NCBI GenBank assembly: GCA_963768075.1
Contig: CAVYHD010000024.1
Location: 62,001 to 126,000, forward strand
Direction of reading: 5' to 3'
Source: QHXW01 sp963768075
GTDB lineage: Bacteria > Acidobacteriota > Terriglobia > Bryobacterales > Bryobacteraceae
Length of the DNA stretch: 64,000 nt
Under the pieces are notes generated by a model that worked only from the letters and a program-made list of their open reading frames with translations, was not told where the DNA came from and did no database searches. This document shows, piece after piece, positions 34,755 to 44,776 of the stretch (positions are counted from its first letter, which is position 1; every line of letters starts with the position of its first letter). The translations under genes and the position numbers were made by a program.

Positions 34755-36125
34755 ATGACTGACTTGGCCAGGGATGCCGAATTTCGGCAACGAATTCAGG
34801 AAGAGGTGGCCACTCTTTCGAAGGATGCGTGGTACCACAGCATTGAGCTGCCGGACGGGCGCGTGGTGCCTGGCGTGATCGCCTTGGAGGCGCTGCGTGC
34901 CCGCATCGACCGTTATCCGATTCCGCTGGACCTGCACGGCAAGCGAGTACTGGACGTGGGCGCGGCCACCGGCTGGAACAGCTTCGAACTGGAGCGCAGA
35001 GGCGCGCAGGTGGTGGCGGTTGACTGTGTGGAGTTCCGGGAATTCCAGATGGCGCGTGAGCTACTGGGCTCGCACGTGGAGTATCGAATCCTCGATGTGG
35101 ATGAGCTGAGCCCCGCGACTCTCGGCCGGTTTGACTATGTACTATTTTTCGGTGTGCTGTACCACCTGCGCCATCCGTTGCTCGGGCTGGAGAAAATCTG
35201 CGCGCTGACACGCGACACCGCGTTTGTTGAATCCTTTGTGACCGACGGCGACTCGTGCTCGCTGGAGTTCTACGAAACGGATGAATTAGGCGGTCAGATC
35301 GACAACTGGTGCGGACCGACGGTGAAGTGCCTGGGAGCCCTATGCCGCTCGGCCGGGTTTGCGCGCGCTCAACTGGAATACGTGGAGAACAACCGCGCGG
35401 GTCTGACGTGCCATCGAAAATGGGAGCCGGTTGGGGAAGTGACGGCGGCCGCGCCGTGGCTCTGTTCGGTTGTCAACAACCGAACGCTCGAACCACGTTT
35501 CCATCCCGCGAAGGACGAGTATATGTGTCTCTACTTTCGGAGCGAGGAACGGCTCGAGCGACGACAAATGCGCGTCGAAGTTGATGGGTGCGGCGTGCCG
35601 GCTCTCACTTTGACAAGTATCGGGACGGGGGAGTGGCAGGCGAATGCGCGGGTTCCGCCCGGGTTGGATCTGGGATCGCATGAAGTTCGAGTTCGCACAG
35701 TGAACAGCGCGTTCAGCCGGCCGTTGCCGGCAGTGGTCGTGGTGAGTGGGGCGGCGGGGTATATAACGCCAGATAAGGCCGTGGGTGGCGGGCCGGCGCC
35801 GACCTGGGTCGCGGTGGAAAACACTCTCGACAAGACCAACACATTCCGCGGGTACAAGGCGGAACAGCTTTCCTGCCGTTTCCTGAGCGCGGAAGCGGGC
35901 CTCAGCGTGAGCGACGTTGTCCTCGAACTGGATGGGAGAAGGCAGGCGATCCTGGTGCTGGCGGATTTAGGGGGCGGCGAGTGGCAGACCAATTCGAGGG
36001 TCCCGTGTGATATAGGCTCGGGCCTGCATGAGGTGCGGCTACGGACGGCCAACAGCCGTTACAGTGAACCAGCGGAAATCTCATACGAACCGGCGCATCT
36101 TCGAGTGAACACGCGGCCAGATTGA
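34755..36125 (+). CDS. SAM-dependent methyltransferase with two tandem C-terminal beta domains
   Basis: 456 residues. The N-terminal half is a class I methyltransferase with the SAM motif VLDVGAATGWNSFELE (about 65-80) and FDYVLFFGVLYHLRHPL, close to the CmoB/DUF1698 group. The C-terminal half has two related modules of about 70 residues (around 255-325 and 370-440) that share GEWQ-N-RVP and HEVR-RT-NS-S-P. These look like immunoglobulin-like folds usually seen outside the cytoplasm, but no signal peptide is present. The combination is unusual and the substrate is unknown. It starts 11 bp after rlmB. Confidence 0.65.
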   Translation: MTDLARDAEFRQRIQEEVATLSKDAWYHSIELPDGRVVPGVIALEALRARIDRYPIPLDLHGKRVLDVGAATGWNSFELERRGAQVVAVDCVEFREFQMARELLGSHVEYRILDVDELSPATLGRFDYVLFFGVLYHLRHPLLGLEKICALTRDTAFVESFVTDGDSCSLEFYETDELGGQIDNWCGPTVKCLGALCRSAGFARAQLEYVENNRAGLTCHRKWEPVGEVTAAAPWLCSVVNNRTLEPRFHPAKDEYMCLYFRSEERLERRQMRVEVDGCGVPALTLTSIGTGEWQANARVPPGLDLGSHEVRVRTVNSAFSRPLPAVVVVSGAAGYITPDKAVGGGPAPTWVAVENTLDKTNTFRGYKAEQLSCRFLSAEAGLSVSDVVLELDGRRQAILVLADLGGGEWQTNSRVPCDIGSGLHEVRLRTANSRYSEPAEISYEPAHLRVNTRPD

Positions 36126-36165
36126 GCGGGCTGCCAGCCAAGACCTGCTGGTAGAATCAAAACTT

Positions 36166-37842
36166 ATGCGACGATTTGCGTTGCTGGCCGCGCTGGTGGC
36201 GACCGCGGGCCCTGGGTTGTGTGCGCGGCAGCCGGTGCGTGCACGGCACGGCATGGTGGCGACCCGGGAGGCGCATGCTACCGACATTGGTCTGGCTGTG
36301 CTGGAGTCCGGCGGCAATGCGATCGATGCGGCGGTGGCGGTGGGCTTCGCGCTGGCGGTGACGCATCCGGCAGCGGGGAATATCGGCGGGGGTGGGTTTC
36401 TGTTGGCGCGTTTCGCTGATGGGCGGACGACGTTTGTCGATTTTCGAGAGCGGGCGCCGGAGCGGGCGGCGCGCGACATGTACATTGGCCCGGATGGCAA
36501 GGTCACGGCGGATAGTGTGACCGGCTATCGGGCGTCGGGGATTCCAGGGACGGTGCGCGGTCTGGAATTGGCGCACCAGAAGTACGGACACAAGCGGTGG
36601 GCGGAGCTGGTGGATCCGTCGGTGCGCCTCGCGGCCGATGGCTTTCCAGTTTCCTATGGTCTGGCGCGTGAGCTGCGCTCCGGGCCCGCGAGCGAGCGGC
36701 TGGGACGGTTTCCGGAATCGAAGCGGATTTTTTTAAGAGACGGGAAATTCTATGAAGCCGGCGAGCGGCTGGTGCAGCCTGAGCTGGCGCGCACGCTTGA
36801 ACGTATTCGCGATCTGGGTGCGAAGGATTTTTACGAAGGCGAGACCGCGGAGCTGTTGGCCGCGGACATGAAAGCGCATGGCGGGCTGATCACACTAGAA
36901 GATCTGAAGAACTACCGGGCGATCGAGCGCACTCCGCTCACGGGGACGTACCGCGGGTATGGCATTGTCACAGCGCCGCCGCCGAGCTCGGGTGGCGTGG
37001 GGATTTTGCAAATGCTGGAGGTGCTGGAAGGCTCGGGTTATGAGAAAACGGGCTTCGGCTCGGCCGCTGAGCTGCACTTCCTGGCGGAGACAATGCGCCG
37101 TTACTTCGCGGACCGAAGCGAGTACATGGGCGATCCGGATTTCTATCGTGTGCCGGTGGCGGGACTCCTGAACCCGCACTACGTTGCAGGATTGCGGCAA
37201 TCGATTGATCGGGAACATGCCACGCCCAGCACGAGCTTGCATCCTGGGAAAGTTGCGGCCTACGAAAGCAGCGAGACCACGCACTACTCGATAGTGGACG
37301 CGGAAGGCAATGCCGTGGCGGTGACCTATACGCTGAACAACGGCTATGGTAGCGCCGTGACCCCGGCCAAGCTGGGCTTTCTGTTGAACGATGAGATGGA
37401 CGATTTTGCGGCCAAGCCCGGCGAGCCGAATCTATTTGGGCTGATTCAGGGCGAGGCCAACGCCATCCAGCCCCGCAAAACACCACTCTCCTCAATGACG
37501 CCGACCATGGTGTTGCGCGATGGGAAGCTGTACCTGGTGGTGGGGTCGCCCGGTGGGCCGACGATTATCAATACGGTGCTGGAAGTGATCCTCAACGTGC
37601 TCGACTTCCAGATGAACGTAGCGGACGCGGTGGATGCGCCCCGTCTGCACCATCAGTGGATGCCGGATGTGCTGCGCCTCGAGCGCGGTTTCTCGCCGGA
37701 CACGGTAGCGTTGTTGAAAGCGCGCGGGCATACCGTCGAGTTCGAGGATGGACAGGGCGAGGTGGCCGCGATCCGCATCCAGGACGGATGGCTGGAAGGC
37801 GATTCCGATCCGCGCACTGAGGGCACGGCCAAAGGATACTGA
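36166..37842 (+). CDS. ggt: Gamma-glutamyltransferase
   Basis: 558 residues, normal for the family, with an export signal (MRRFALLAALVATAGPGLC). The self-cleavage site and catalytic nucleophile lie in SSETTHYSIVDAEGN (Thr near residue 369), and the oxyanion/substrate loop is visible as TPLSSMTPTMVL and VVGSPGGPTI. The precursor cleaves itself into two subunits in the periplasm and hydrolyses glutathione or transfers its gamma-glutamyl group. The next gene begins 3 bp after its stop. Confidence 0.9.
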   Translation: MRRFALLAALVATAGPGLCARQPVRARHGMVATREAHATDIGLAVLESGGNAIDAAVAVGFALAVTHPAAGNIGGGGFLLARFADGRTTFVDFRERAPERAARDMYIGPDGKVTADSVTGYRASGIPGTVRGLELAHQKYGHKRWAELVDPSVRLAADGFPVSYGLARELRSGPASERLGRFPESKRIFLRDGKFYEAGERLVQPELARTLERIRDLGAKDFYEGETAELLAADMKAHGGLITLEDLKNYRAIERTPLTGTYRGYGIVTAPPPSSGGVGILQMLEVLEGSGYEKTGFGSAAELHFLAETMRRYFADRSEYMGDPDFYRVPVAGLLNPHYVAGLRQSIDREHATPSTSLHPGKVAAYESSETTHYSIVDAEGNAVAVTYTLNNGYGSAVTPAKLGFLLNDEMDDFAAKPGEPNLFGLIQGEANAIQPRKTPLSSMTPTMVLRDGKLYLVVGSPGGPTIINTVLEVILNVLDFQMNVADAVDAPRLHHQWMPDVLRLERGFSPDTVALLKARGHTVEFEDGQGEVAAIRIQDGWLEGDSDPRTEGTAKGY

Positions 37843-37845
37843 AGG

Positions 37846-38677
37846 ATGAACCGCGTACTATCGACGCACTTAATCGTAAACCACCGCCTGACGGTGGCGT
37901 GGCTGAATCGCGTGATGCAGGCAGGAATCCCGGCTGTGGAGATTTTCTGCGCGCGGCAGCATTTGGATTATCGCAACCGGGCGCAGATCGCGGAACTGGC
38001 TCACTGGTTTCGCGACGCAGATCTGAAACTGCACTCGCTGCATTCGCCGATGTACAAGGACGAGATCTGGGGCCGGTCTGGGCCGCATTCCGTTGTCACG
38101 ATCACGGAGCCGGTGAAGTCGAAGCGGCTGAAGATGGTGGATGAGATCAAGCGCGCGCTGGAGGTAGCGGAAGCGGTGCCCTTCCGGTATCTGATTCAGC
38201 ATATCGGCGTTTCGGGCGAGGAGTTCAGCGAGCACAAAGTGGACGCTGCGTTTGCGGCGCTCGAAGAGCTGAGCATTTTCGCTCGGCAGCGGGGCGTTGA
38301 GATTTTGCTGGAGAACATTCCGAACGAGCTTTCGACCGCGGAACGGCTGCGAATTTCTTGAGGCTGACGCACCTGGAGCTCGGCTTTGTGTTCGACGTCG
38401 GCCACGCGAACATGGGCGAAGGCGTCGGAGCGCGCCTTTCGACATCATGAAGGAGCGCATCCGCTCCACGCACGTCCACGACAACGACGGCAAGGCGGAC
38501 CAGCACCTGTTTCCGTTACTTGGCGAGGGCGGCACGATCGATTGGAAGCGGGCCATGGGCCTGCTGCGGTCGCGGCCGGACCAGTATCCGCTGCTGCTGG
38601 AACTGAAGGAAGTGGCGGGCATGGCGCATCCGCTCGACCGCGTGAACGAGATCTTCGACCAGCTGGAAGACATATTC
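37846..38677 (+). pseudogene. Sugar phosphate isomerase/epimerase (TIM barrel), frameshifted
   Basis: An AP_endonuclease_2-type TIM-barrel protein of about 280 residues when repaired. Frame one carries residues 1-170 up to STAERLR; a one-base gap near 38350 (repair gives RLRNFLRLTH) leads to LELGFVFDVGHANMGEG in another frame. A second break near 38432 leads to FDIMKERIRSTHVHDNDGKA and the C-terminus. Metal-binding His/Glu/Asp positions (QHIG, LLENIP, DVGHAN, HVHDN) are conserved. No separate stop is visible: the frame runs into asnS, so a third indel may hide it. The end given is the base before the asnS GTG. Confidence 0.65.
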
Positions 38678-39993
38678 GTGAGTGACCGAATCACCATTGC
38701 CGAGCGCGCGAAACACGTCGGCGAGACCGTTTCGATTCCCGGGTGGCTTTACAATCTGCGCAAGTCGGGCAAGATTGTGTTCCCGCTGCTGCGCGACGGC
38801 ACGGGGATCATGCAGTGCGTCGCGGTGAAAAGCGAGCTGCCGGAGGAGCGGTATTCGAGACGATCAAGAACTTGACGCAGGAATCGTCCGTTGATCTTCA
38901 CGGGCAAGATTCGCGCGGACGAGCGCGCGCCGGGCGGATACGAGATGGACGTCGAGGCCGTGGAAATGCTGCAGCGGGTTCCGGAAGCCGATCCATACCC
39001 GATCACGCCCAAGGACCACGGCGTCGACTTCCTGATGGACCACCGGCACCTCTGGCTGCGCAGCCAGCGCCAGCACGCCATCTTCGCGTCCGGCACGAGG
39101 TGATCAGCGCGGTGCGCGATTACTTCGATTCCAACGGGTTCACGCTGGTGGATACGCCCATCTTCACGCCGGCGGCGTGCGAAGGGACCACAACGCTGTT
39201 CGAAGTGAATTACTTCGACGACGAGAAGGCGTACCTGACGCAGTCGGGCCAGCTCTACAACGAAGCCACGGCGATGGCGTTCGGCAAAGACTTATTGCTT
39301 CGGGCCCACGTTCCGCGCGGAGAAATCGAAGACGCGGCGCCATCTGACGGAATTCTGGATGGTGGAACCGGAGATGGCGTACGCGACGCTAGAAGACATC
39401 AAGCAGCGTGGCCGAAGGAATGATCGTGTTCGTGGTGGGGCGGGTTCTCGAAAACCGGCGCGCCGAATTGAAGGTGCTGGAGCGCGACGTGACGAAACTC
39501 GAAGCCATCCAGGCGCCGTTTCCGCGCATCAGTTACGACGATGCGGTGAAGATTCTGCAAACCAAAGGGAGCGAAATTCAGTGGGGCGGCGATTTCGGCG
39601 GCGGCGACGAGACGCTGCTGAGCCAGCAATATCGACCGGCCCGTGATGGTGGATGGCTATCCAACGTCGATCAAGGCGTTTTACATGCAGCCCGAATCCG
39701 GAGCGGCCGGAGGTGGCGATGGGCGTGGACGTTCTGGCGCCGGAAGGTTACGGCGAGATCATCGGCGGCGGCCAGCGCATCCACGACTCCGATCTGCTGC
39801 TCAGCCGCATCGAAGAGCATCAACTGCCGAAGCGAAGCGTTCAACTGGTATCTGGATCTGCGGAAGTTCGGCACCGTGCCGCACGGCGGATTCGGCATGG
39901 GTATCGAGCGCTGCGTGGCGTGGATGTGCGGGCTGGAGCACATTCGCGAGACCATTGCGTTTCCCGCGCATGCTGTACCGGTTGCGGCCGTGA
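38678..39993 (+). pseudogene. asnS: Asparaginyl-tRNA synthetase, about nine frameshifts
   Basis: Repaired length is about 435 residues, right for AsnRS. From GTG 38678 come the OB-fold anticodon domain (SIPGWLYNLRKSGKIVFPLL, then ADERAPGGYEMD), the class II core with YLTQSGQLYNEA, FRAEKSKTRRHLTEFWMVEPE and DRPVMVDGYPTSIKAFYMQP, then motif 3 GFGMGIERCVAWMCGLEH, and the C-terminus FPRMLYRLRP ending at TGA 39991-39993. Each break is fixed by one base, mostly a surplus C or G. Because the enzyme is essential and every catalytic motif is intact, assembly error is far more likely than decay. Confidence 0.8.
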
Positions 39994-40004
39994 GTTTTCA
40001 AACG

Positions 40005-40920
40005 ATGAATCGATCACAGATTGCGATCATCGGCGCGCCGCTCGATCTGGGCGCCGGCCGCCGTGGCGTGGACATGGGTCCGTCCGCCATGCGCGTGGCC
40101 AATCTCAACAAACGCGTCGCATCGCTTGGCTACGACGTGGAGGACCTCGGGCAATGTGCCGGTGGAACAGCCGGAGAGTCTGCCGGAGGGGCCGCGCCAC
40201 GCGAAATATCTGCCGCAGATCGCCGCGACGTGCCAGCGGCTGGCCGTGATGGTGGAGCAGGCGTCCGAGGAGGGCAAGGCGCCGCTGGTGATGGGCGGGG
40301 ACCATTCCATCGCCATCGGCACGGTGGCCGGCATAGCACGGCTATTTCCGCAAAAAGAAAAGGCGCATCGGACTGATCTGGATCGATGCGCACGCGGACA
40401 TGAATACCCCGCAAACATCGCCAGCGGGCAACGTGCATGGGATGCCGCTTGCGTGCTGTATCGGCCTGGGACCGGAAGAGCTGACGGAGATGCTCGGTTT
40501 CTCGCCCAAAGTGCATCCGCGCAACGTGGCGCTGGTGGGATTGCGCGACGTGGACATTCTGGAGCGGCCGCACGTGCGAGGGAGCGGAGTGCGGGCGTTT
40601 ACCATGCGCGATATCGACGAGCGCGGGTTGCGCGTGGTGATGGAGGAGGCGCTCGGCATCGTGACGAACGGCACGGCTGGTTTTCACGCTCGCTCGACAT
40701 GGATTATGTCGATCCGCAAGATGCCCCGGGCGTGGGCACGCCCGTCCGGGGCGGCGCGACTTACCGCGAAGCGCATTTGGCAATGGAAATGATCTGCGAT
40801 TCGCGGCAGATGGTTTCGATGGAAGTGGTCGAGGTAAATCCGGTGATTGATGAAGTGAACCGCACGGCGGACCTGGCGGTCGAGCTGGTGATGTCCGCGC
40901 TGGGGAAAAAAATTCTGTGA
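40005..40920 (+). pseudogene. rocF: Arginase/agmatinase family hydrolase, three frameshifts
   Basis: About 304 residues when repaired. The manganese-binding segments of the ureohydrolase fold are all present: MGGDHSIAIGT, WIDAHADMNTP and SLDMDYVDP (in three frames). The start IAIIGAPLDLGAGRRGVDMG and the end SMEVVEVNPVID match arginase (RocF) better than agmatinase. Breaks are near 40150 (one extra G), 40340 (one extra C) and 40690 (one base missing). The stop codon overlaps a GTG that begins ddl (GTGA, 40917-40920). It splits arginine into urea and ornithine; the gdhA gene downstream would fit nitrogen metabolism. Confidence 0.75.
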
Positions 40921-41903
40921 AGACTGCGGGTGGCAGTGATTTACGGCGGGCCGGAGCGGCGAGCACGAGATCTCGCTGCGCTCGGCAGAAGCCATCATGA
41001 GGCGATGGACCCGTCGAAGTACGAGATTGCCCGAGTACTTCATCAGCAAGGACGGGAAGTGGCGGCCGCGGCCGATTCTGCCTGAGCCTGGCGCTCACGC
41101 CGGATATCGACGTCGTGTTTCCCGTATTGCATGGAACGTTTGGCGAAGACGGGACGGTGCAGGGGTTGCTGGAACTGGCGGACCTGCCCTATGTGGGCGC
41201 GGGCGTTCTGGCATCGTCGCTCTCGATGGACAAGGAAATGATGAAGCGCGTCTGCCACGAGCGCGGGCTGCCGGTTGTGGAATATGTGACACTAACGCGT
41301 GGCGCGACGGACACGGCCGAAATTGCGTCGCGGCTGCCGTTTCCGGTGTTCGTGAAGCCCGCCAATCTGGGTTCGTCGGTCGGGATTTCAAAGGCGAAGG
41401 ATCGTGCGGAGCTGGCGAAGGCCGTGGCGCTGGCGGCGCGAATATGACCGTAAGATGATCGTGGAGCGGGGCATCTCGGGCGCGAGTTCGAGTGCTCGGT
41501 GCTGGGCAACGAGCGGCCGGAAGCGTCGCTGCCATGCGAGATGCTGCCCTCGCGCGATTTCTACGATTACGAAGACAAGTATCTGCTAAACGAGGCGGAA
41601 TTCGAGTTACCGGCGGAGCTGACGGCGGGCGAGACCGCGGAACTGCGCCGGCTGGCGGTGGAGTGTTACCGCGCTGTCGAGTGCGAAGGCATGGCACGAG
41701 TCGATTTCCTGCTGGAAGCGGCTACCGGGCAACTGTACATCAACGAGATCAACACCATCCCCGGTTTCACCTCCATCAGCATGTATCCGAAAATGTGGGA
41801 GCACACGGGCCTCGCTTATCCGAAGCTGATTGACCGGCTGATCGAATTAGGCGCTGGAGCGCCACGCCGCGAAAAAGGCCACCAGATTCGCGCGCTAGAA
41901 TAA
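40917..41903 (+). pseudogene. ddl: D-alanine--D-alanine ligase, about seven frameshifts
   Basis: An ATP-grasp ligase of about 325 residues when repaired, making the D-Ala-D-Ala dipeptide for peptidoglycan. Segments seen in several frames are LRVAVIYGG plus RSGEHEISLRSAEAIM, VVFPVLHGTFGEDGTVQGLL, FVKPANLGSSVGISKAKD, REFECSVLGNE and INEINTIPGFTSISMYP with the Mg-binding N-E-N motif. Breaks cluster between 40920 and 41490; the last 400 bp are clean. As with asnS, the order and conservation of all motifs argue for sequence error in a working gene. Confidence 0.8.
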
Positions 41904-41948
41904 AGACAACTGCATGGCAGCAAACACCCGGACGGTAACCCGCGCAGA

Positions 41949-43445
41949 GTGTCTAAACGCCTCCTCCATCTGGCCATATTGATGTTGCGTTCTTTTTCCG
42001 CGTTTCTCTTGCTGGCCTCGCTGGCGATCGCAGCGGATGACCTGGAAATACAGGTCAAGCGCATCACGAGCGCTTACGCCCTCGTGGAACAGAACGCTGC
42101 GGATCCGGTTTCCCCAGAGCAGGCATTCTATCAAGGCGCTATTCCGGGCATGCTAAGGCGGCTCGATCCACACTCAGTGTTTTTCGATCCGCAGCAGTTT
42201 GAGCAGCTCAAACAACTCGAAACGTCGACAAGCAAGGGATTCGGGAGTGTGGTATCGGTGCTGCCCGGGCGTGTGATCGTGCTACAGACGCTGCCTGGAA
42301 CGCCCTCGGCGAAGTCGGGAATGAGCCCGGGGGACGAAATTCTGGCGATTAACAATTACCGGCTCGATCGGCTGGACGCCGAACAGTTGATTGGGCTGCT
42401 CCAGCAATCCCGGCAGCAGCCGGCGCGCCTGGTGATCCGGCGGCCGGGTAACGTCCGGCTGATGGATTTCACGCTGACGCCGGAACAGATGCAGCAACCG
42501 AGTGTGGAGCGGGCGTTCTTCTTGCAGGCCGGCATCGGATACGTGCGTGTAGCCAGCTTCGATGCGCAGACCGGCGCGCAGATCAAGGAAGCCATCGAGA
42601 AGCTAGGGGGGAACAAACTGAAAGGCCTGGTGCTCGACCTGCGCGGCAATCCCGGGGGTTTGCTAGATTCCGCGCTGGAAACAGCGGCGCTATTCTTGAA
42701 GCCCGGACAGTCAATCCTCACGGTTCGCGGACGCGCCGTTCCGCGAAAAGAAGAGAAGGTTCCAGCCGACGCCCATCCGTACGAGTTTGCGCTGGCGGCG
42801 CTGATCAACGGCAAGAGCGCGAGCGCTTCGGAGATCGTGGCCGGCGCGCTGCAGGATCACGACCGGGCAGTGATTGTGGGCGAACCGAGCTTCGGCAAGG
42901 GTCTGGTGCAAAGTGTATTTCCGCTTGCCGATTCCGCCGGCGTGGCGCTTACAACGGCGCTTTACTACACGCCCAGCGGGCGCTCGATCCAGAAGCCGTT
43001 CGATGCTACCCAGTTTGCGCTAGGGGCCACGGCGGCGCATCCCAACGAGAGGTCGGAGTTCCGTACGGACAAGGGACGCATTGTGCGGGGCGGCGGCGGA
43101 ATCATGCCGGATGAAGTGGTCTATCCCCCGGAGATTTCGCGATTTCGGGTTGCGCTCGAGAACAGCGGATCCTTCACGACGTTTGCCACGGAGTACACAC
43201 AGAAGAATAAAGTGACCGAGGATTTTGAGGTTACTCCTACGCTCCTGGATGATTTCCGCATCTTTTTGGCCGATCGCCGCATTGAGCCGGGAATCGCCCA
43301 ATGGTCGGGCGACCTGGACTTCATTCGCAACCGCTTGAAGACCGAGATATTCAACCAGTCGCTCGGAGTGGAGAAGGGCGACGAGGTTGAAGCGCAGCGC
43401 GATCCACAGATCCAGCGGGCCGTGGGGCTGATCACCGGCGGTTAG
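41949..43445 (+). CDS. S41 family C-terminal processing protease
   Basis: 498 residues: signal peptide, an N-terminal helical cap, a PDZ domain (about 95-170, SAKSGMSPGDEILAINNYRL), and the S41 core with LVLDLRGNPGGLLDSALETA, SASASEIVAGALQDHDRAV (catalytic Ser) and GEPSFGKGLVQS (catalytic Lys). It cuts proteins near their C-termini in the periplasm. The start is GTG 41949; ATG 41982 would also give a good signal peptide (MLRSFSAFLLLASLAIA). Because it acts on C-termini, it could affect turnover of sorted surface proteins; this is speculation. Confidence 0.85.
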   Translation: MSKRLLHLAILMLRSFSAFLLLASLAIAADDLEIQVKRITSAYALVEQNAADPVSPEQAFYQGAIPGMLRRLDPHSVFFDPQQFEQLKQLETSTSKGFGSVVSVLPGRVIVLQTLPGTPSAKSGMSPGDEILAINNYRLDRLDAEQLIGLLQQSRQQPARLVIRRPGNVRLMDFTLTPEQMQQPSVERAFFLQAGIGYVRVASFDAQTGAQIKEAIEKLGGNKLKGLVLDLRGNPGGLLDSALETAALFLKPGQSILTVRGRAVPRKEEKVPADAHPYEFALAALINGKSASASEIVAGALQDHDRAVIVGEPSFGKGLVQSVFPLADSAGVALTTALYYTPSGRSIQKPFDATQFALGATAAHPNERSEFRTDKGRIVRGGGGIMPDEVVYPPEISRFRVALENSGSFTTFATEYTQKNKVTEDFEVTPTLLDDFRIFLADRRIEPGIAQWSGDLDFIRNRLKTEIFNQSLGVEKGDEVEAQRDPQIQRAVGLITGG

Positions 43446-43488
43446 CCGGCGCGTCCCGATGTCATAATAAAACGCGGAGGTATTCCCA

Positions 43489-44757
<1,269 letters not shown>

Positions 44758-44776
44758 TCGCGCGGCAGACGTTTAG

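Noticed and set aside
34755..36125. Calling this gene cmoB
   Set aside because: The SAM domain is related, but the two extra C-terminal modules and lack of the CmoB N-terminal region make tRNA wobble modification unsupported.
38350..41490. Programmed frameshifting or recoding as the reason for the broken genes
   Set aside because: No slippery heptamers or pseudoknots at the breaks, and up to nine shifts per gene of both signs; errors are simpler.
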